Shown here: positions 49,463 to 60,594 of the stretch, one piece after another
Position numbering within the stretch: position 1 is the first letter of the stretch
How the letters are laid out: every line of letters begins with the position of its first letter
Source: Pseudomonas marginalis
Lineage (GTDB): Bacteria; Pseudomonadota; Gammaproteobacteria; Pseudomonadales; Pseudomonadaceae
Reading direction: 5' to 3'
Length of the DNA: 64,000 nucleotides
NCBI RefSeq assembly: GCF_008692035.1
Contig: NZ_VTFG01000001.1
Span: 2,108,001 to 2,172,000, forward strand
Position numbers and translations under genes: made by a program
Notes under the pieces: model-generated
The model's input: only the letters and a program-made list of their open reading frames with translations
Database searches by the model: none
Told to the model about the DNA's origin: nothing

Positions 49463-51925
49463 TCAGCGGAATGTGCCGGGCGCCCTGAATAACAGAGGCT
49501 GCGGCCGCACGGGTCGACACTGCAAGCTATCGAAGGTAAACAATTGCGGTCGTTCAATCAGGTAGCCCTGAGCGTAATCCACACCAATATCGAGCAGGGC
49601 CTGTTCGATTTGCGGTGTTTCAACAAACTCGGCAATTGTGCGCTTACCCATGACATGGCCGATGTGATTGATCACTTCAACCATCGCGCGGTTAATCGGG
49701 TCGTCCAGCATATCCTTTACGAAACTTCCATCGATCTTCAGGAAGTCTACAGGTAAATGTTTGAGATAAGCGAATGAGGACATTCCGGCGCAAAAGTCAT
49801 CCAGCGAAAAATGGCAACCTAAGGCCTTGAGTTCATTAATAAAGCGGATGGCACTGCCCAAGTTCGCAATGGCGCTGGTTTCGGTAATTTCAAAACAGAT
49901 CATGCTGGGCGGAATAGCGTAGGTATGAAATTTCTCTCGCAGGAATCCGAGAAAGTCATCATCGCCAATCGTTATACCTGACAGATTGATCGCACACAGG
50001 GCCATGGGACGGCCCGGACGCTCTTTAATGCAACGGGCAATAATCTCAAATACATTCTCCACCACCCAACGGTCCAGGGACGTCATCAAACCATAGCGTT
50101 CGGCGGCCGGGATAAAGCTGTCCGGCAGGATTACACGCCCTGCCTCATCGTGCAGACGCAGCAGTATTTCGATATGCCCATTGCCGCCGTCGGTATGCCC
50201 GAGGGGGGAAATTTCCTGGGAGTACAGGCAAAAGCGGTTCTCCTCAAGCGCCATGTGCAGGCGCTGCACCCAGGCCATTTCGCCAAAGCGCAGGGACAGT
50301 TCGGAGTCGTCGGCGTGGTACACCTGCACGCGGTTGCGGCCTTTTTCCTTGGCCATGTAGCACGCCATGTCGGCGGCACGCAGCGAGGCTTCCAGGGTGG
50401 TCGGGGTGCTGGCAATGTGTACCAGGCCGATACTCACGGTGGTCATGAACGGCCGCCCCTTCCATACGAAATGCAGACTCTGCACGGTATGGCGCAGGCT
50501 TTCGGCGATTTTTTCCGCCACCGCCACCGGGCAGTTCTCCAGCAGGATGCCGAATTCATCGCCGCCCAGGCGCGCCAGGGTGTCACCTTCGCGCAGGTCC
50601 GATTGCAACAGCGCGCAGATGTGCCGCAACAGTTCGTCGCCTGCCGCATGGCCGCAGGTGTCGTTGACCAGCTTGAACTGGTCCAGGTCCAGGAACATCA
50701 ACGCATGCCGCCCGGCCTGCGCCTGCCCTGCCGGGTGCAGCACCTGCTCCAGGCGATACTCGAATTCGCGGCGGTTGGCCAGGCCGGTCAGCGCATCGTG
50801 GGTCGCCTGCCATGACAGATTGGCGATGTACTGGCGCTCCTGGGTCATGTCATGCAGCACCAGCACCGCGCCCGAGACCTTGCCGGCGCTGCGGATCGGC
50901 GCGCCCACCAGGGTGACCGAGACCGTGCTGCCATCCAGGCGCTGGATCGTCTTCGAATGCTCGCTGCCGCCGCTGAGCTGGCCCTTGACGATGTGTTCGA
51001 TCAGGGTGAAGCCATCCGGCTGTGCGTGGTCCTCCAGCAACTTGAACAACGCTGCCAGGGGCTGGCCCTGGGCCTGCGCCGAGTGCCAGTGAGTCAGCGC
51101 CTCGGCCGCCGGGTTCATATAGGTAATGGCACCGTCGACGTCGGTGGTGATCACCCCGTCGCCAATCGACTCCAGGGTGATCTGCGCCCGCTCCTTTTCT
51201 TCCTGCAAGGCATCGGCGAAGGCATGGCGCTGGGCCAGCAGCTTATGGGTGCGCAACAGTGCCAATACGATCAGGCCCAGGGCCGTCGCCAGGTTCGTGA
51301 TGACCAGCAGCCGCAGAATCATGCGCGAACCTTCGCCGAGAGCATCGCTGAAGGCCTTGGCGGCGGGTGTCACGCCTTCGTTGATGGCGATGATATGCGC
51401 CTTCCACTGGCGCACATCGTTGGCGCCGATCTGGTCGTGAATGATCGCCTGGTGCATCTCGCGGGCCAGGTCATCCAGTTGAAGCAGGTAACCATCGCCT
51501 ACGGTCCACAGTTGGATGGCTTTTTCCAGGTAGCTGAAATGGCGAAAGTTGAGGTACAGCCAGATCAGGCTGGAGACATCATCCGGGTGGTTGCCCCCCT
51601 TGAGGATACCCAGGCGGGCTGCGGCAAGGTCGGGCACGGGACGGTCAAGGGCAATGCGCAGTTCGTGCCCGCCCTGGGGCACGGCAATGGCCTGCTGGTA
51701 CTTGAGGTACGTGCCGGCGTCGCGATTATCGGCGTAGAGCGTCAGGTAATAGATGGCGTCCTTCTGGCCCTTGGACCACAGGCTCTCGCCGGCCACGTAA
51801 CCACGCACGGCCGAAAGCACGTAGAGACTGACGCAGCCCAATAATGCCTGGAACAGCACCACGGCGATAAATGGCCAGACAATGCCCAACAACCGGGGCG
51901 TTCCTAAAGTCCGCTTTTGCTTCAT
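49463..51925 (-). CDS. Membrane-bound PAS-GGDEF-EAL c-di-GMP enzyme
   Basis: An 820-residue protein. Membrane spans near residues 12-36 and 204-224 enclose a periplasmic sensor region. A PAS domain (about 245-365: ITLESIGDGVITTDVDGAITYMNPAAEALT) precedes GGDEF with LARLGGDEFGILL near 457 and an RxxD inhibition site (REGD) five residues before it. The EAL domain follows: EILLRLHDE near 587 (EAL written as EIL), CAINLSG, FEITETSAI, SLDDFCAG near 712 and KIDGSFV near 729. The catalytic landmarks of both domains are present, so it may make or degrade c-di-GMP. Confidence 0.92.
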   Translation of the reverse strand: MKQKRTLGTPRLLGIVWPFIAVVLFQALLGCVSLYVLSAVRGYVAGESLWSKGQKDAIYYLTLYADNRDAGTYLKYQQAIAVPQGGHELRIALDRPVPDLAAARLGILKGGNHPDDVSSLIWLYLNFRHFSYLEKAIQLWTVGDGYLLQLDDLAREMHQAIIHDQIGANDVRQWKAHIIAINEGVTPAAKAFSDALGEGSRMILRLLVITNLATALGLIVLALLRTHKLLAQRHAFADALQEEKERAQITLESIGDGVITTDVDGAITYMNPAAEALTHWHSAQAQGQPLAALFKLLEDHAQPDGFTLIEHIVKGQLSGGSEHSKTIQRLDGSTVSVTLVGAPIRSAGKVSGAVLVLHDMTQERQYIANLSWQATHDALTGLANRREFEYRLEQVLHPAGQAQAGRHALMFLDLDQFKLVNDTCGHAAGDELLRHICALLQSDLREGDTLARLGGDEFGILLENCPVAVAEKIAESLRHTVQSLHFVWKGRPFMTTVSIGLVHIASTPTTLEASLRAADMACYMAKEKGRNRVQVYHADDSELSLRFGEMAWVQRLHMALEENRFCLYSQEISPLGHTDGGNGHIEILLRLHDEAGRVILPDSFIPAAERYGLMTSLDRWVVENVFEIIARCIKERPGRPMALCAINLSGITIGDDDFLGFLREKFHTYAIPPSMICFEITETSAIANLGSAIRFINELKALGCHFSLDDFCAGMSSFAYLKHLPVDFLKIDGSFVKDMLDDPINRAMVEVINHIGHVMGKRTIAEFVETPQIEQALLDIGVDYAQGYLIERPQLFTFDSLQCRPVRPQPLLFRAPGTFR

Positions 51926-51996
51926 GAAGTCCCTTGCACATGCACTGCTGGATACGCACGCGAAAACCCGCTTCCGATAGCTCAGCCTAGGCTAAA

Positions 51997-53799
51997 TCAA
52001 CGTACCTGTTGCAAGTGTCCATACAGTTTGGCGTACAGCCCGCCATCGGCAATCAGCTGCTGATGGTCACCATCCTCGGCAATGTGACCGCCGTCGAACA
52101 CCAAGACTCGATCCGCCTGCTTAACAGCCGACAGACGGTGGGCGATGATCAGTGTAGTACGCCCGCTGAGGAACCGTGCCAGCGCCTGGTGCAGGTTGTA
52201 CTCGGTGGCGGCGTCCAGGGCGGAGGTTGCTTCGTCGAGTATCACCACCTTGGGTTCGGCCAGGACCATGCGCGCAATTGCCAGGCGCTGGCGCTGCCCA
52301 CCGGAAAAACGCACCCCGGAACGCCCCACCACGCTGTCCAGGCCCAAGGGCAGTGCCTTGACGGTAGCATCCAACTGGGCGATTTCCAGTGCCTGCCAAC
52401 AGGCCTGGTCGCTGCGCTCCCGGCCCATGGTCAAGTTGGCGCGCACGGTATCGTTGAACAGCGCCGGGTGTTGCAGCACCACCGCAACGTGCTCGCGAAG
52501 GGTCTCCAGGCCAATCTCCTGCTGGGTGGCACCGCCAAACCGGATACTGCCCGCCTGGGGTGTGTAGAGCCCGAGCAACAATTGCACCAGGGTGCTTTTG
52601 CCACCGCCACTGGCACCGACGATCGCCACCTTCTCACCGGGCGCGATGGCCAGGTTCAACTGGTCGAGTACCAGCTCTTCGCCGTAGCCGAAGTCCAGGC
52701 CGCGCACTTCGATGCCCACGGTGTCGTGCCCGGTGAACGGATCAGCACCGCCGGCATATTGCGGCTCATCGGCACGCGCCAGCAGCTCGTTGATCCGCGT
52801 CAGCGCCCCGCCTGCCGCGTAGTAGGCGTATTGCAGGTTGAGCAGTTGCTCCACCGGGCCGATCATGAACCACAGGTAGCTGAACACCGCGAGCATCTGG
52901 CCGATGGACAGGTCGGAAAACAGCACGGTGAGCATCGCCGCCGCACGGAAGATGTCGATACCGAACTGGAACAGCAACCCACTGGCGCGGCTCGAAGCGT
53001 CGGTTTTCCATTGCGAATGAATGGCGTAGTCACGCACTTCCTGGGCCCGCTGGCCGAGGCGCCCGAGGAAAAAGCCCTGGCGGTTGCCGGCGCGCACTTC
53101 CTGGATGGCATCCAGGGTTTCGGTCAGGGCCTGGGTAAAGCGCGAGGTGCTGTCGTTTTCCAGCTTCTTCAGGTGCTTGACGCGCTTGCCCAACTGCACC
53201 GTGGCGTAGATCACCAACGGATTGAACAGCAGGATCAGCAGCGCCAGTTGCCAATGCATCCACACCAGGATCGCCGAGGTACCTACCAGGGTCAGCATGG
53301 CCACCAGGAAACGGCTGAGGGTTTCACCGACAAACTTGTCCAGCGTATCCAGGTCGGTGACCAGATGGGTGGTGACGGTCCCGCTGCCCAGGCTTTCGTA
53401 CTCGCCCAGGGAGATGCGCTTGAGCCGCTCGATCAGGCGCACGCGGATGCGGTACACGATGTCCTTGGCCAAGCGCGCAAACAACCGCGCCTGCACCACG
53501 TTGAACAGCAGCGCGCCACAACGCAGAAACAGCGTCACCAGCAGCATCAGGCCGATATAGCCGACCGCCTTCTGCCAACCCAGGGGCAGTGCGTGGTTCA
53601 TCACCTTGAGCGCGGCATCGCCGTGTCCCAACAGCACTTCATCCACCAGCAACGGCAACAGCAAGGGAATCGGCACGCTGCACAGGGTCGCCAGCACGGC
53701 GACGCCATTGGCAATCCACAGGGACTTCTTGTGCCGCAGGGCCAGGCGGCGAATTTCCGCCCAGGTCAGTCGGTCGGTACGGGGTGACTGATCATGCAC
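51997..53799 (-). CDS. ABC exporter (permease fused to ATPase)
   Basis: A 600-residue half-transporter. Six membrane spans fill residues about 25-310. The ATPase half has Walker A IVGASGGGKSTLV near residue 393, signature VRFSGGQRQRLAIAR, Walker B KVVILDEATSALDAA and the H-loop IIAHRLSAV. The layout is MsbA/LmrA-like, so it works as a dimer exporting lipids, peptides or drugs. Its start overlaps the end of the DsbA-family gene by eight bases, indicating co-transcription. Confidence 0.88.
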   Translation of the reverse strand: MHDQSPRTDRLTWAEIRRLALRHKKSLWIANGVAVLATLCSVPIPLLLPLLVDEVLLGHGDAALKVMNHALPLGWQKAVGYIGLMLLVTLFLRCGALLFNVVQARLFARLAKDIVYRIRVRLIERLKRISLGEYESLGSGTVTTHLVTDLDTLDKFVGETLSRFLVAMLTLVGTSAILVWMHWQLALLILLFNPLVIYATVQLGKRVKHLKKLENDSTSRFTQALTETLDAIQEVRAGNRQGFFLGRLGQRAQEVRDYAIHSQWKTDASSRASGLLFQFGIDIFRAAAMLTVLFSDLSIGQMLAVFSYLWFMIGPVEQLLNLQYAYYAAGGALTRINELLARADEPQYAGGADPFTGHDTVGIEVRGLDFGYGEELVLDQLNLAIAPGEKVAIVGASGGGKSTLVQLLLGLYTPQAGSIRFGGATQQEIGLETLREHVAVVLQHPALFNDTVRANLTMGRERSDQACWQALEIAQLDATVKALPLGLDSVVGRSGVRFSGGQRQRLAIARMVLAEPKVVILDEATSALDAATEYNLHQALARFLSGRTTLIIAHRLSAVKQADRVLVFDGGHIAEDGDHQQLIADGGLYAKLYGHLQQVR

Positions 53800-54427
53800 A
53801 GGTCGCTCGCTCCAGCCATCGCCCCAACAACGGTGACAGCTCGGACAGCGGCTGGTAGCCGTTGGTCAGCAACGCCAACTGGCCATTACGCTCGGCAAGC
53901 AAGGTCGGAAACCCGGCGATCCCCAGGTCCTGGACCCAGGTGAAGTCAGCGGCGGTCGCGGCATGCTGCTCGGCACGGTCGAATGCGCCGGCAAACTCGA
54001 TGCGCGGGATGCCTGCCTTTTCAGCCAGTTCCACCAGCACGCTGGCGAGGGTCACGTCGCGGCCCTCGACATAAAACGCGCGCTGAATCAGCCCCAACAG
54101 TGTCCAGGCGCAATCCGGCGCCAGGCTGCGCGCGGTGACGATGGCACGGCAGGCAGGCTCGGTGTCATAGACAAAGCCGTCGGGCAACGCGCCATCGCGC
54201 TTGAACGGCTGGCCGGTGGCGTCGGTGACCGCCTGCCAGTGCTCGAGGATGTAGCGCCGCGTGGTCGGTTCCAGTGCCGCGCCGCTGCCGGTGCGCAAGC
54301 CGCCCACCACCAGGTGCACGTCCACGCCGGCCGCCTGGGCCTGCTCGACCAGCGCCTGCGCCACCGGGGCAAAGCCCCAGCACCAGGAACACATCGGGTC
54401 CATCACATAGAGCAGGCGCGCGGGCAT
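53792..54427 (-). CDS. DsbA-family thiol oxidoreductase, FrnE-like
   Basis: A 211-residue cytoplasmic protein with the active site CSWC at residues 13-16 (YVMDPMCSWCWGFAPVA), a helical insert and the cis-Pro loop GIAGFPTLLAE near 170. This is the FrnE/2-hydroxychromene isomerase-like branch of DsbA, which forms or isomerises disulfides without a signal peptide. It sits between trhO and the ABC exporter in one transcription unit (three bases from trhO, overlapping the exporter). Confidence 0.88.
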   Translation of the reverse strand: MPARLLYVMDPMCSWCWGFAPVAQALVEQAQAAGVDVHLVVGGLRTGSGAALEPTTRRYILEHWQAVTDATGQPFKRDGALPDGFVYDTEPACRAIVTARSLAPDCAWTLLGLIQRAFYVEGRDVTLASVLVELAEKAGIPRIEFAGAFDRAEQHAATAADFTWVQDLGIAGFPTLLAERNGQLALLTNGYQPLSELSPLLGRWLERATCA

Positions 54428-54430
54428 GGG

Positions 54431-55372
54431 TCAGGCCTCGGAAGGGGTTTGCTTGTAGTTGAAGCCAATCGGGTGCGGCATATTGCGGGCCTTGGCCAGC
54501 TCAATCTGCTTTTGCCGGTCGATCGCGCTGCGACGGGTTTTCTCCGGCAGCTTATCCCAGCAATGGGGGCAACTGATGCCAGCCACATAGTGTTCGGATG
54601 CGCGGTCGGAGGCGCTCACCGGTGTGCGGCAGGCATGACATTGATCGTAGTCGCCTTCGCTCAGGTCGTGGCGCACAGTGACGCGATTGTCGAACACAAA
54701 GCAGTCGCCCTGCCATTTGGTTTCTGCCTGCGGCACCTCTTCGAGGTACTTCAGGATGCCGCCCTTGAGGTGGTAGACCTCATCGAAACCTTCGCTGAGC
54801 ATGTAGCTCGACGCCTTCTCGCAACGAATGCCGCCGGTGCAGAACATGGCGACCTTCTTGTGCCTGGCCGGGTCGAAGTTGGCTTTGATATAGGCGGGAA
54901 ATTCGCGAAAACTGGTGGTTTTCGGGTCGATTGCGCCTTCGAAGGTGCCGATCGAAACTTCGTAGTCGTTGCGGGTGTCGATCAACAGCACTTCGGGATC
55001 GCTGATCAGCGCGTTCCAGTCCTGCGGGTCGACATAGGTGCCGACTTTCTTGTTCGGGTCGACGCCTTCGACGCCCAGGGTCACGATCTCTTTCTTGAGC
55101 TTGACCTTGGTGCGGTAGAACGGCTGCTCATCGCAGTACGACTCTTTATGGTCGATGTCGTCCATGCGCGGGTCGTTCTTCAGCCAGGACATCAGGCCAT
55201 CAATGCCTTCGCGGCTGCCGGAAACGGTGCCGTTGATACCTTCTTCGGCGATCAGCAAGGTGCCTTTGATGCCGTTGTCGACCATCGCCTGCAGCAGTGG
55301 CTCGCGCAGGGCGACGTAATCTTCGAGGGTGACGAACTTATACAGTGCCGCCACGACAATCGGTTGAGTCAT
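54431..55372 (-). CDS. trhO: tRNA uridine 5-oxyacetic-acid pathway hydroxylase TrhO
   Basis: A 313-residue rhodanese-domain protein (formerly YceA) that hydroxylates uridine 34 of several tRNAs using oxygen. Seen are the N-terminal UPF0176 domain ([20 protein letters not shown]), the rhodanese core with [20 protein letters not shown], and the active loop [14 protein letters not shown]-terminal zinc-type cysteine set QCHACRTPV...CPHCWDK follows. Length and motifs are normal. Confidence 0.93.
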   Translation of the reverse strand: MTQPIVVAALYKFVTLEDYVALREPLLQAMVDNGIKGTLLIAEEGINGTVSGSREGIDGLMSWLKNDPRMDDIDHKESYCDEQPFYRTKVKLKKEIVTLGVEGVDPNKKVGTYVDPQDWNALISDPEVLLIDTRNDYEVSIGTFEGAIDPKTTSFREFPAYIKANFDPARHKKVAMFCTGGIRCEKASSYMLSEGFDEVYHLKGGILKYLEEVPQAETKWQGDCFVFDNRVTVRHDLSEGDYDQCHACRTPVSASDRASEHYVAGISCPHCWDKLPEKTRRSAIDRQKQIELAKARNMPHPIGFNYKQTPSEA

Positions 55373-55419
55373 GGGTGTTCTCTCCAGGTGGCTACCCTCG
55401 TAAGGGGTGAACCGGATGC

Positions 55420-55447
55420 AAAAAAAACGCGCCGGCTGAGCGGCGCG
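55420..55447 (-). terminator. Terminator after bolA
   Basis: On the minus strand CGCGCCG pairs with CGGCGCG over a six-base loop and is followed by eight T. It separates the bolA transcript from trhO. Confidence 0.88.
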
Positions 55448-55490
55448 CTGCGGATTCTAGCAAATGCGGGGTGTCAGAGACACCCGCGTA

Positions 55491-55787
55491 TCAGCCATGC
55501 CCGCCGGCGCAGGTCGGCGAGGCCGGGGCTGCGTCGATTTTCGCCCATTCTTCGGGCGTGTAGGTATGCAGCGCCAGCGCATGAAATTCGCTCATCAGGT
55601 CACCCAGGGTGGCGTAGACCTTCTGGTGGCGCTTGACGCGGTTAAGCCCCTCGAACTGCTGGCTGACCAGCACGGCCTTGAAGTGGGTCTGCAACCCACG
55701 GCTGTGCATATGGCTTTCATCCAGCACGCTCAAATGCTCCGGGGCCAGGGCGGCGAGCGCCGTTTCGATACGCTGTTGCATGGTCAT
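55491..55787 (-). CDS. bolA: BolA family protein
   Basis: A 98-residue protein with the BolA fold: LSVLDESHMHSRGLQTHFKA, VLVSQQFEGLNRVKRHQKVY and ALALHTYTPEEWAKID. The His in SHMHS and the later HTYTPEEW helix are the conserved Fe-S ligand and binding regions. BolA proteins pair with monothiol glutaredoxins in iron-sulfur handling and affect cell shape and biofilm genes. It lies six bases after the DUF2059 gene on the same strand and ends in a strong terminator. Confidence 0.92.
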   Translation of the reverse strand: MTMQQRIETALAALAPEHLSVLDESHMHSRGLQTHFKAVLVSQQFEGLNRVKRHQKVYATLGDLMSEFHALALHTYTPEEWAKIDAAPASPTCAGGHG

Positions 55788-55793
55788 TCCTGC

Positions 55794-56312
55794 TTACTTC
55801 TTCTTCGCCGGTGCGGCAGCTTTTGGCGTCAGCTCGTTGGTCATGTCTTCCAACAGCTTGTTGACTACCGGCACGGCGCTTTCCAGCTTGGCCTGGGTCA
55901 TCTGGGCCGATTGCTGGGTCAGTTGCGGCATTTTTTCCAGGACTTTCTTGCCCAGTGGCGACTGGTAGAAGGCAACCAGGTCCTTGAGCTCGGATTCGCT
56001 GAAGTTGGTGGTGTAGAGCTTGACCATGTCCGGCTTCAGCTTCGGCCAGCCGATGGCCTGGTCCAGGGCGGCGTTGGCCTTGGCCTGGTAGCTGTCCAGT
56101 ACGGACTGCTTGGCGGCAGGCGCCTTGGTCTGTTCGAAACGCTGGGCGAACATTTGCTGCACTTGCATGTACACCGGGGTACCCAGCTTGTCGGCATGGG
56201 CCAGGGTAAGGAAGGCTTCGGCACTGGCGTTGTGGCTGGCGGTATCGGCAAAAACCTGGCCGCTGGCGCAAACCAGAGCAACCGCGGTACAGATGGCACG
56301 AAGACGAGTCAT
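55794..56312 (-). CDS. DUF2059 periplasmic protein
   Basis: A 172-residue protein with a signal peptide (MTRLRAICTAVALVCASGQV, cut after AFA-type site near residue 22) and the helical DUF2059 domain (LYTTNFSESELKDLVAFYQSPLGKKVLEKMP). The C-terminus is Ala/Lys-rich (TPKAAAPAKKK). Function unknown; probably periplasmic or outer-membrane associated. It is the first gene of the DUF2059-bolA unit. Confidence 0.88.
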   Translation of the reverse strand: MTRLRAICTAVALVCASGQVFADTASHNASAEAFLTLAHADKLGTPVYMQVQQMFAQRFEQTKAPAAKQSVLDSYQAKANAALDQAIGWPKLKPDMVKLYTTNFSESELKDLVAFYQSPLGKKVLEKMPQLTQQSAQMTQAKLESAVPVVNKLLEDMTNELTPKAAAPAKKK

Positions 56313-56504
56313 CGAGTTTCCTTTTCTAGCAGGCGAGGTAAGACCCCAAGGGCGCCCATTCTGCGCCTAAAAAACGCTGCGGCTCAACCCCGGGCCTTAC
56401 CGGGCGCGGATTGCAGTGAATGAATCCGATGAAAAGTCTTTTAGGGAACCCCCCAGGCCGATCAGGGCCTAAACTGCGCAAACGAACCTGAAGGAGAGTG
56501 CCCG

Positions 56505-57883
<1,379 letters not shown>

Positions 57884-57887
<4 letters not shown>

Positions 57888-58840
57888 GACGCCATGCGTA
57901 GCCGCCGGGCCTTGAGCCCGGCGAGCAACGACGGCGCCAGCGCCACCGCCGCCGACCCCAGCACCACCACCAACGCGCCGAAATAGCCCAGGGCATTGAT
58001 CTCTTCGGCCTGCACATAGTCCGGCCACAGCCATGCCGCCAACGCCACCGCGACAAAGGTCACCAATGGCGTCAGGGCCAGGGTCGCGCTCACCCGCGAG
58101 GCTTCCCAGTGGGCCAGGGCCTCGGCGAATGCACCATAAGCCACCAGTGTGTTCATGCAGCACGCCAGCAACAGCCAGCCTTGCAGCGGGCTCAGTTGCA
58201 GGGCCTCCAGCGGATGGGCCCACGGCGTCAGCAGCACGGCGCACGACAGGTAGATCACCATCATCACTTGCAGCGAATTCCACACGGTCAGCAACTGCTT
58301 CTGTCCCAGGGCATAGAACACCCAGACCGAAGTCGCCAGCAGGATGGTCAGCACGCCGGCGGTGTAGGCGCCAAGGGACGTCAGCAACTCTTCCAGGCGT
58401 TGGTTGAAGAACAGCCCGAAGCCGATGATCAGCACCACCAGGCCCACACACTGCCCGACGCTGAAACGTTCCTTGAACACAAACACGCTGGCGATCATCA
58501 GGAAGATCGGGCCCATCTGCACCACCAGTTGCGCGGTGCCGGGGCTGAGCAGTTTCAGGCCCACCAGGTACAACACGTAGTTGCCCACCAGGCCGCACAC
58601 CGCCATCGCCACCAGCCAGCCGCCCCTGGGGCCGAGCACTTTACGGCTGGGCAGGCGCCTGGTCGCGGCGAGGTACACGAACAGGCAACTGCCGGCCACC
58701 ATCAGGCGAAACCAGGTGACGGTGATCGGGTCCATGACCTGCAACACTTGCTTGAGCTTGATCGGCAGAATGCCCCAGAGCAGCGCGGTCAGCAGGGTCA
58801 GGAGAAAACCGTAGACCCAGCGGCCGGAAGAGATGTGCAT
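57884..58840 (-). CDS. EamA/DMT family transporter
   Basis: A 318-residue protein with ten predicted membrane spans in two EamA repeats ([20 protein letters not shown] and [20 protein letters not shown]). Drug/metabolite transporters of this type export amino acids or other small molecules. ATG 58840 is chosen because [17 protein letters not shown] starts directly before the first span; an open extension upstream has no membrane character. Confidence 0.87.
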
Positions 58841-58918
58841 GAGTGCCCCAGAAGCCAGAGGAAGTGGAGCGGGCATTCTAGGGGGAAGTGAGCGAATTGG
58901 GATACGCCGCCGTTCAAA

Positions 58919-58960
58919 TGTGGGAGGGGCAAGTCGAATCGTCGCACCGCCCCTCCCACA
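58919..58960. repeat. REP-type inverted repeat, possible terminator
   Basis: TGTGGGAGGGGC at 58919-58930 is inverted as GCCCCTCCCACA at 58949-58960 around an 18-base loop. The TGTGGGAGGGG head is a common Pseudomonas extragenic repeat. It lies four bases after the thiolase stop and may end its transcript. Confidence 0.8.
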
Positions 58961-58964
58961 CTTA

Positions 58965-60149
58965 TCAGCGCACGGCTTCGAACAGTCCCGTGGCGCCCAT
59001 GCCGCCGCCCACGCACATGGTGACGATGCCATAACGCACATTGCGTCGTTGCAGCTCACGCACCAGGTGTCCCACTTGCCGCGAGCCGGTCATGCCGAAC
59101 GGGTGGCCGATGGAAATCGAGCCGCCGTTGACGTTGTACCTGGCGTTATCGATGCCCAGGCGATTGCGCGCATACAGGCACTGCGACGCAAAGGCCTCGT
59201 TGAGTTCCCACAGGTCGATGTCCGCCACCTGCAAGCCCCGCGACTTGAGCAGCTTGGGCACCGAGAACACCGGGCCGATGCCCATCTCATCCGGTTCGCA
59301 ACCGGCCACGGTGAAACCGCGGAAAAACGCCTTGGGCTTGAGCCCCAGTGCCAGGGCTTTTTCCAGGCTCATCACCAGAGTCATCGAGGCACCGTCGGAG
59401 AGCTGCGAGGAGTTACCCGCCGTCACCGAGCCGTCTTCGGCAAATACGGGCTTCAACCCAGACAGGCTGGCCAACGTAGTGTCCGGACGGTTGCAGTCAT
59501 CGCGATCAACCACGCCGTCGAGGATCTGCACGGCACCGGTGTTCTTGTCCTCGACCTTGTACTTGACCGCCATCGGCACGATTTCATCATCAAACAAGCC
59601 CTCCGCCTGGGCCTGGGCGGTGCGTTGCTGGCTTTGCAGGGCGTAGAGGTCCTGTTCTTCGCGGCTGACGTCATAACGGCGGGCGACGATTTCCGCGGTC
59701 TGGCCCATGGGGAAGTAAATGCCCGGCACCTGCTCCTTGAGCAGCGGGTTGATCAGGTTATCGGTGTTGACGCTTTTCATGGTCAGGCTGATGGACTCGA
59801 CGCCCCCGGCAACGATGATGTCGCTGCAACCCGACGCGATCTGGTTGGCCGCAATCGCAATCGCCTGCAAGCCCGACGAGCAGAACCGGTTGAGGGTCAT
59901 GCCCGCCGTACCGGTGCCCAATTGCGACAGCACGGCCACGTTGCGCCCGATGTTGTAGCCCTGGGCGCCTTCGTTGGAACCCGCGCCGACGATGCAATCC
60001 TCGACGCTGGCCGGGTCGATGCCGTTGCGGGTCAGCAGTGCGTTGACGCAATGGGCCGCCATGTCATCCGGGCGGGTCTGGTTGAACTTGCCGCGAAAGG
60101 ATTTGGCCAAGCCGGTTCGCACGCTGTCGACGATCACTACTTCACGCAT
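58965..60149 (-). CDS. Acetyl-CoA C-acyltransferase (thiolase)
   Basis: A 394-residue thiolase. NRFCSSGLQAIAIAANQI holds the nucleophile Cys near residue 90, GGVESIS follows, NGGSISIGHPFGMTGSRQVG holds the His near 348, and CVGGGMGATGLFE the second Cys near 379. It forms or cleaves 3-ketoacyl-CoA. Without fadB or a bdhA/phaB gene beside it the chain-length preference is open; sequence style resembles FadA/PaaJ-like degradative thiolases. Confidence 0.92.
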   Translation of the reverse strand: MREVVIVDSVRTGLAKSFRGKFNQTRPDDMAAHCVNALLTRNGIDPASVEDCIVGAGSNEGAQGYNIGRNVAVLSQLGTGTAGMTLNRFCSSGLQAIAIAANQIASGCSDIIVAGGVESISLTMKSVNTDNLINPLLKEQVPGIYFPMGQTAEIVARRYDVSREEQDLYALQSQQRTAQAQAEGLFDDEIVPMAVKYKVEDKNTGAVQILDGVVDRDDCNRPDTTLASLSGLKPVFAEDGSVTAGNSSQLSDGASMTLVMSLEKALALGLKPKAFFRGFTVAGCEPDEMGIGPVFSVPKLLKSRGLQVADIDLWELNEAFASQCLYARNRLGIDNARYNVNGGSISIGHPFGMTGSRQVGHLVRELQRRNVRYGIVTMCVGGGMGATGLFEAVR

Positions 60150-60249
60150 GGGCTACCTCGATCTTGTCGTTGTGGGGAGATGGATCGAGGATAGATCCAG
60201 GCCTGCCCCACCGCGACGATCATTCACCCGGCGTATACAAAAGCATGGT

Positions 60250-60580
60250 GACGGACATAAACCTGTTGCGGGGCAGGCCTGTTGTGGCAAGCGGGCCGGT
60301 TGTGGTGAGCAGGCTTGTTGTAGTCAGCAGGCCTGTTGTGGTGAGGGGGCCTGTTGTGGTGAGCGGGCTTGTTGTGGTGAGCGGGCTTGCCCCGCGCTGG
60401 GCTGCGAAGCGGCCCTGACCAAGGCGCCGCGTTATTTCAGGCAGACCTTATTGGCTGGTTTTGGGGCCGCTTCGCGCCCCAGCGCGGGGCAAGCCCGCTC
60501 ACCACAACAAGCCCGTTTGCCACAACAGGCCTGCTCACCACCACAGGCCCGCTCGCCACAGAGGACTGCATCCTGAACAG
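60250..60580. repeat. REP-derived 18-bp tandem array inside a large palindrome
   Basis: The left arm has about six direct 18-bp units of the form GTTGTGGTGAGCGGGCTT (variants GTTGTGGCAAGCGGGCCG, GTTGTAGTCAGCAGGCCT). A full REP, GCCCCGCGCTGGGCTGCGAAGCGGCC, follows. After a spacer of about 50 bases the right arm carries the inverse REP and about four inverted 18-bp units (AAGCCCGCTCACCACAAC, AGGCCTGCTCACCACCAC). It fills most of the thiolase-pap gap; no gene is visible there. Confidence 0.9.
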
Positions 60581-60594
60581 CACCAGGCCAGTGG

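Noticed and set aside
49463..50175. EAL domain judged inactive because EAL reads EIL
   Set aside because: The variable middle residue is tolerated in active enzymes, and the metal-binding DDF, NLSG, FEITET and KIDGSF segments are all present.
52009..53787. A 592-residue plus-strand frame opposite the ABC exporter
   Set aside because: Low-complexity His/Gln/Arg shadow with no start signal; the minus strand has all ABC motifs.
60250..60580. Regularly spaced repeats that could suggest a CRISPR array
   Set aside because: The 18-bp units are directly joined without spacers, match the REP head sequence and occur in inverted orientation on the other arm. No cas gene is present.
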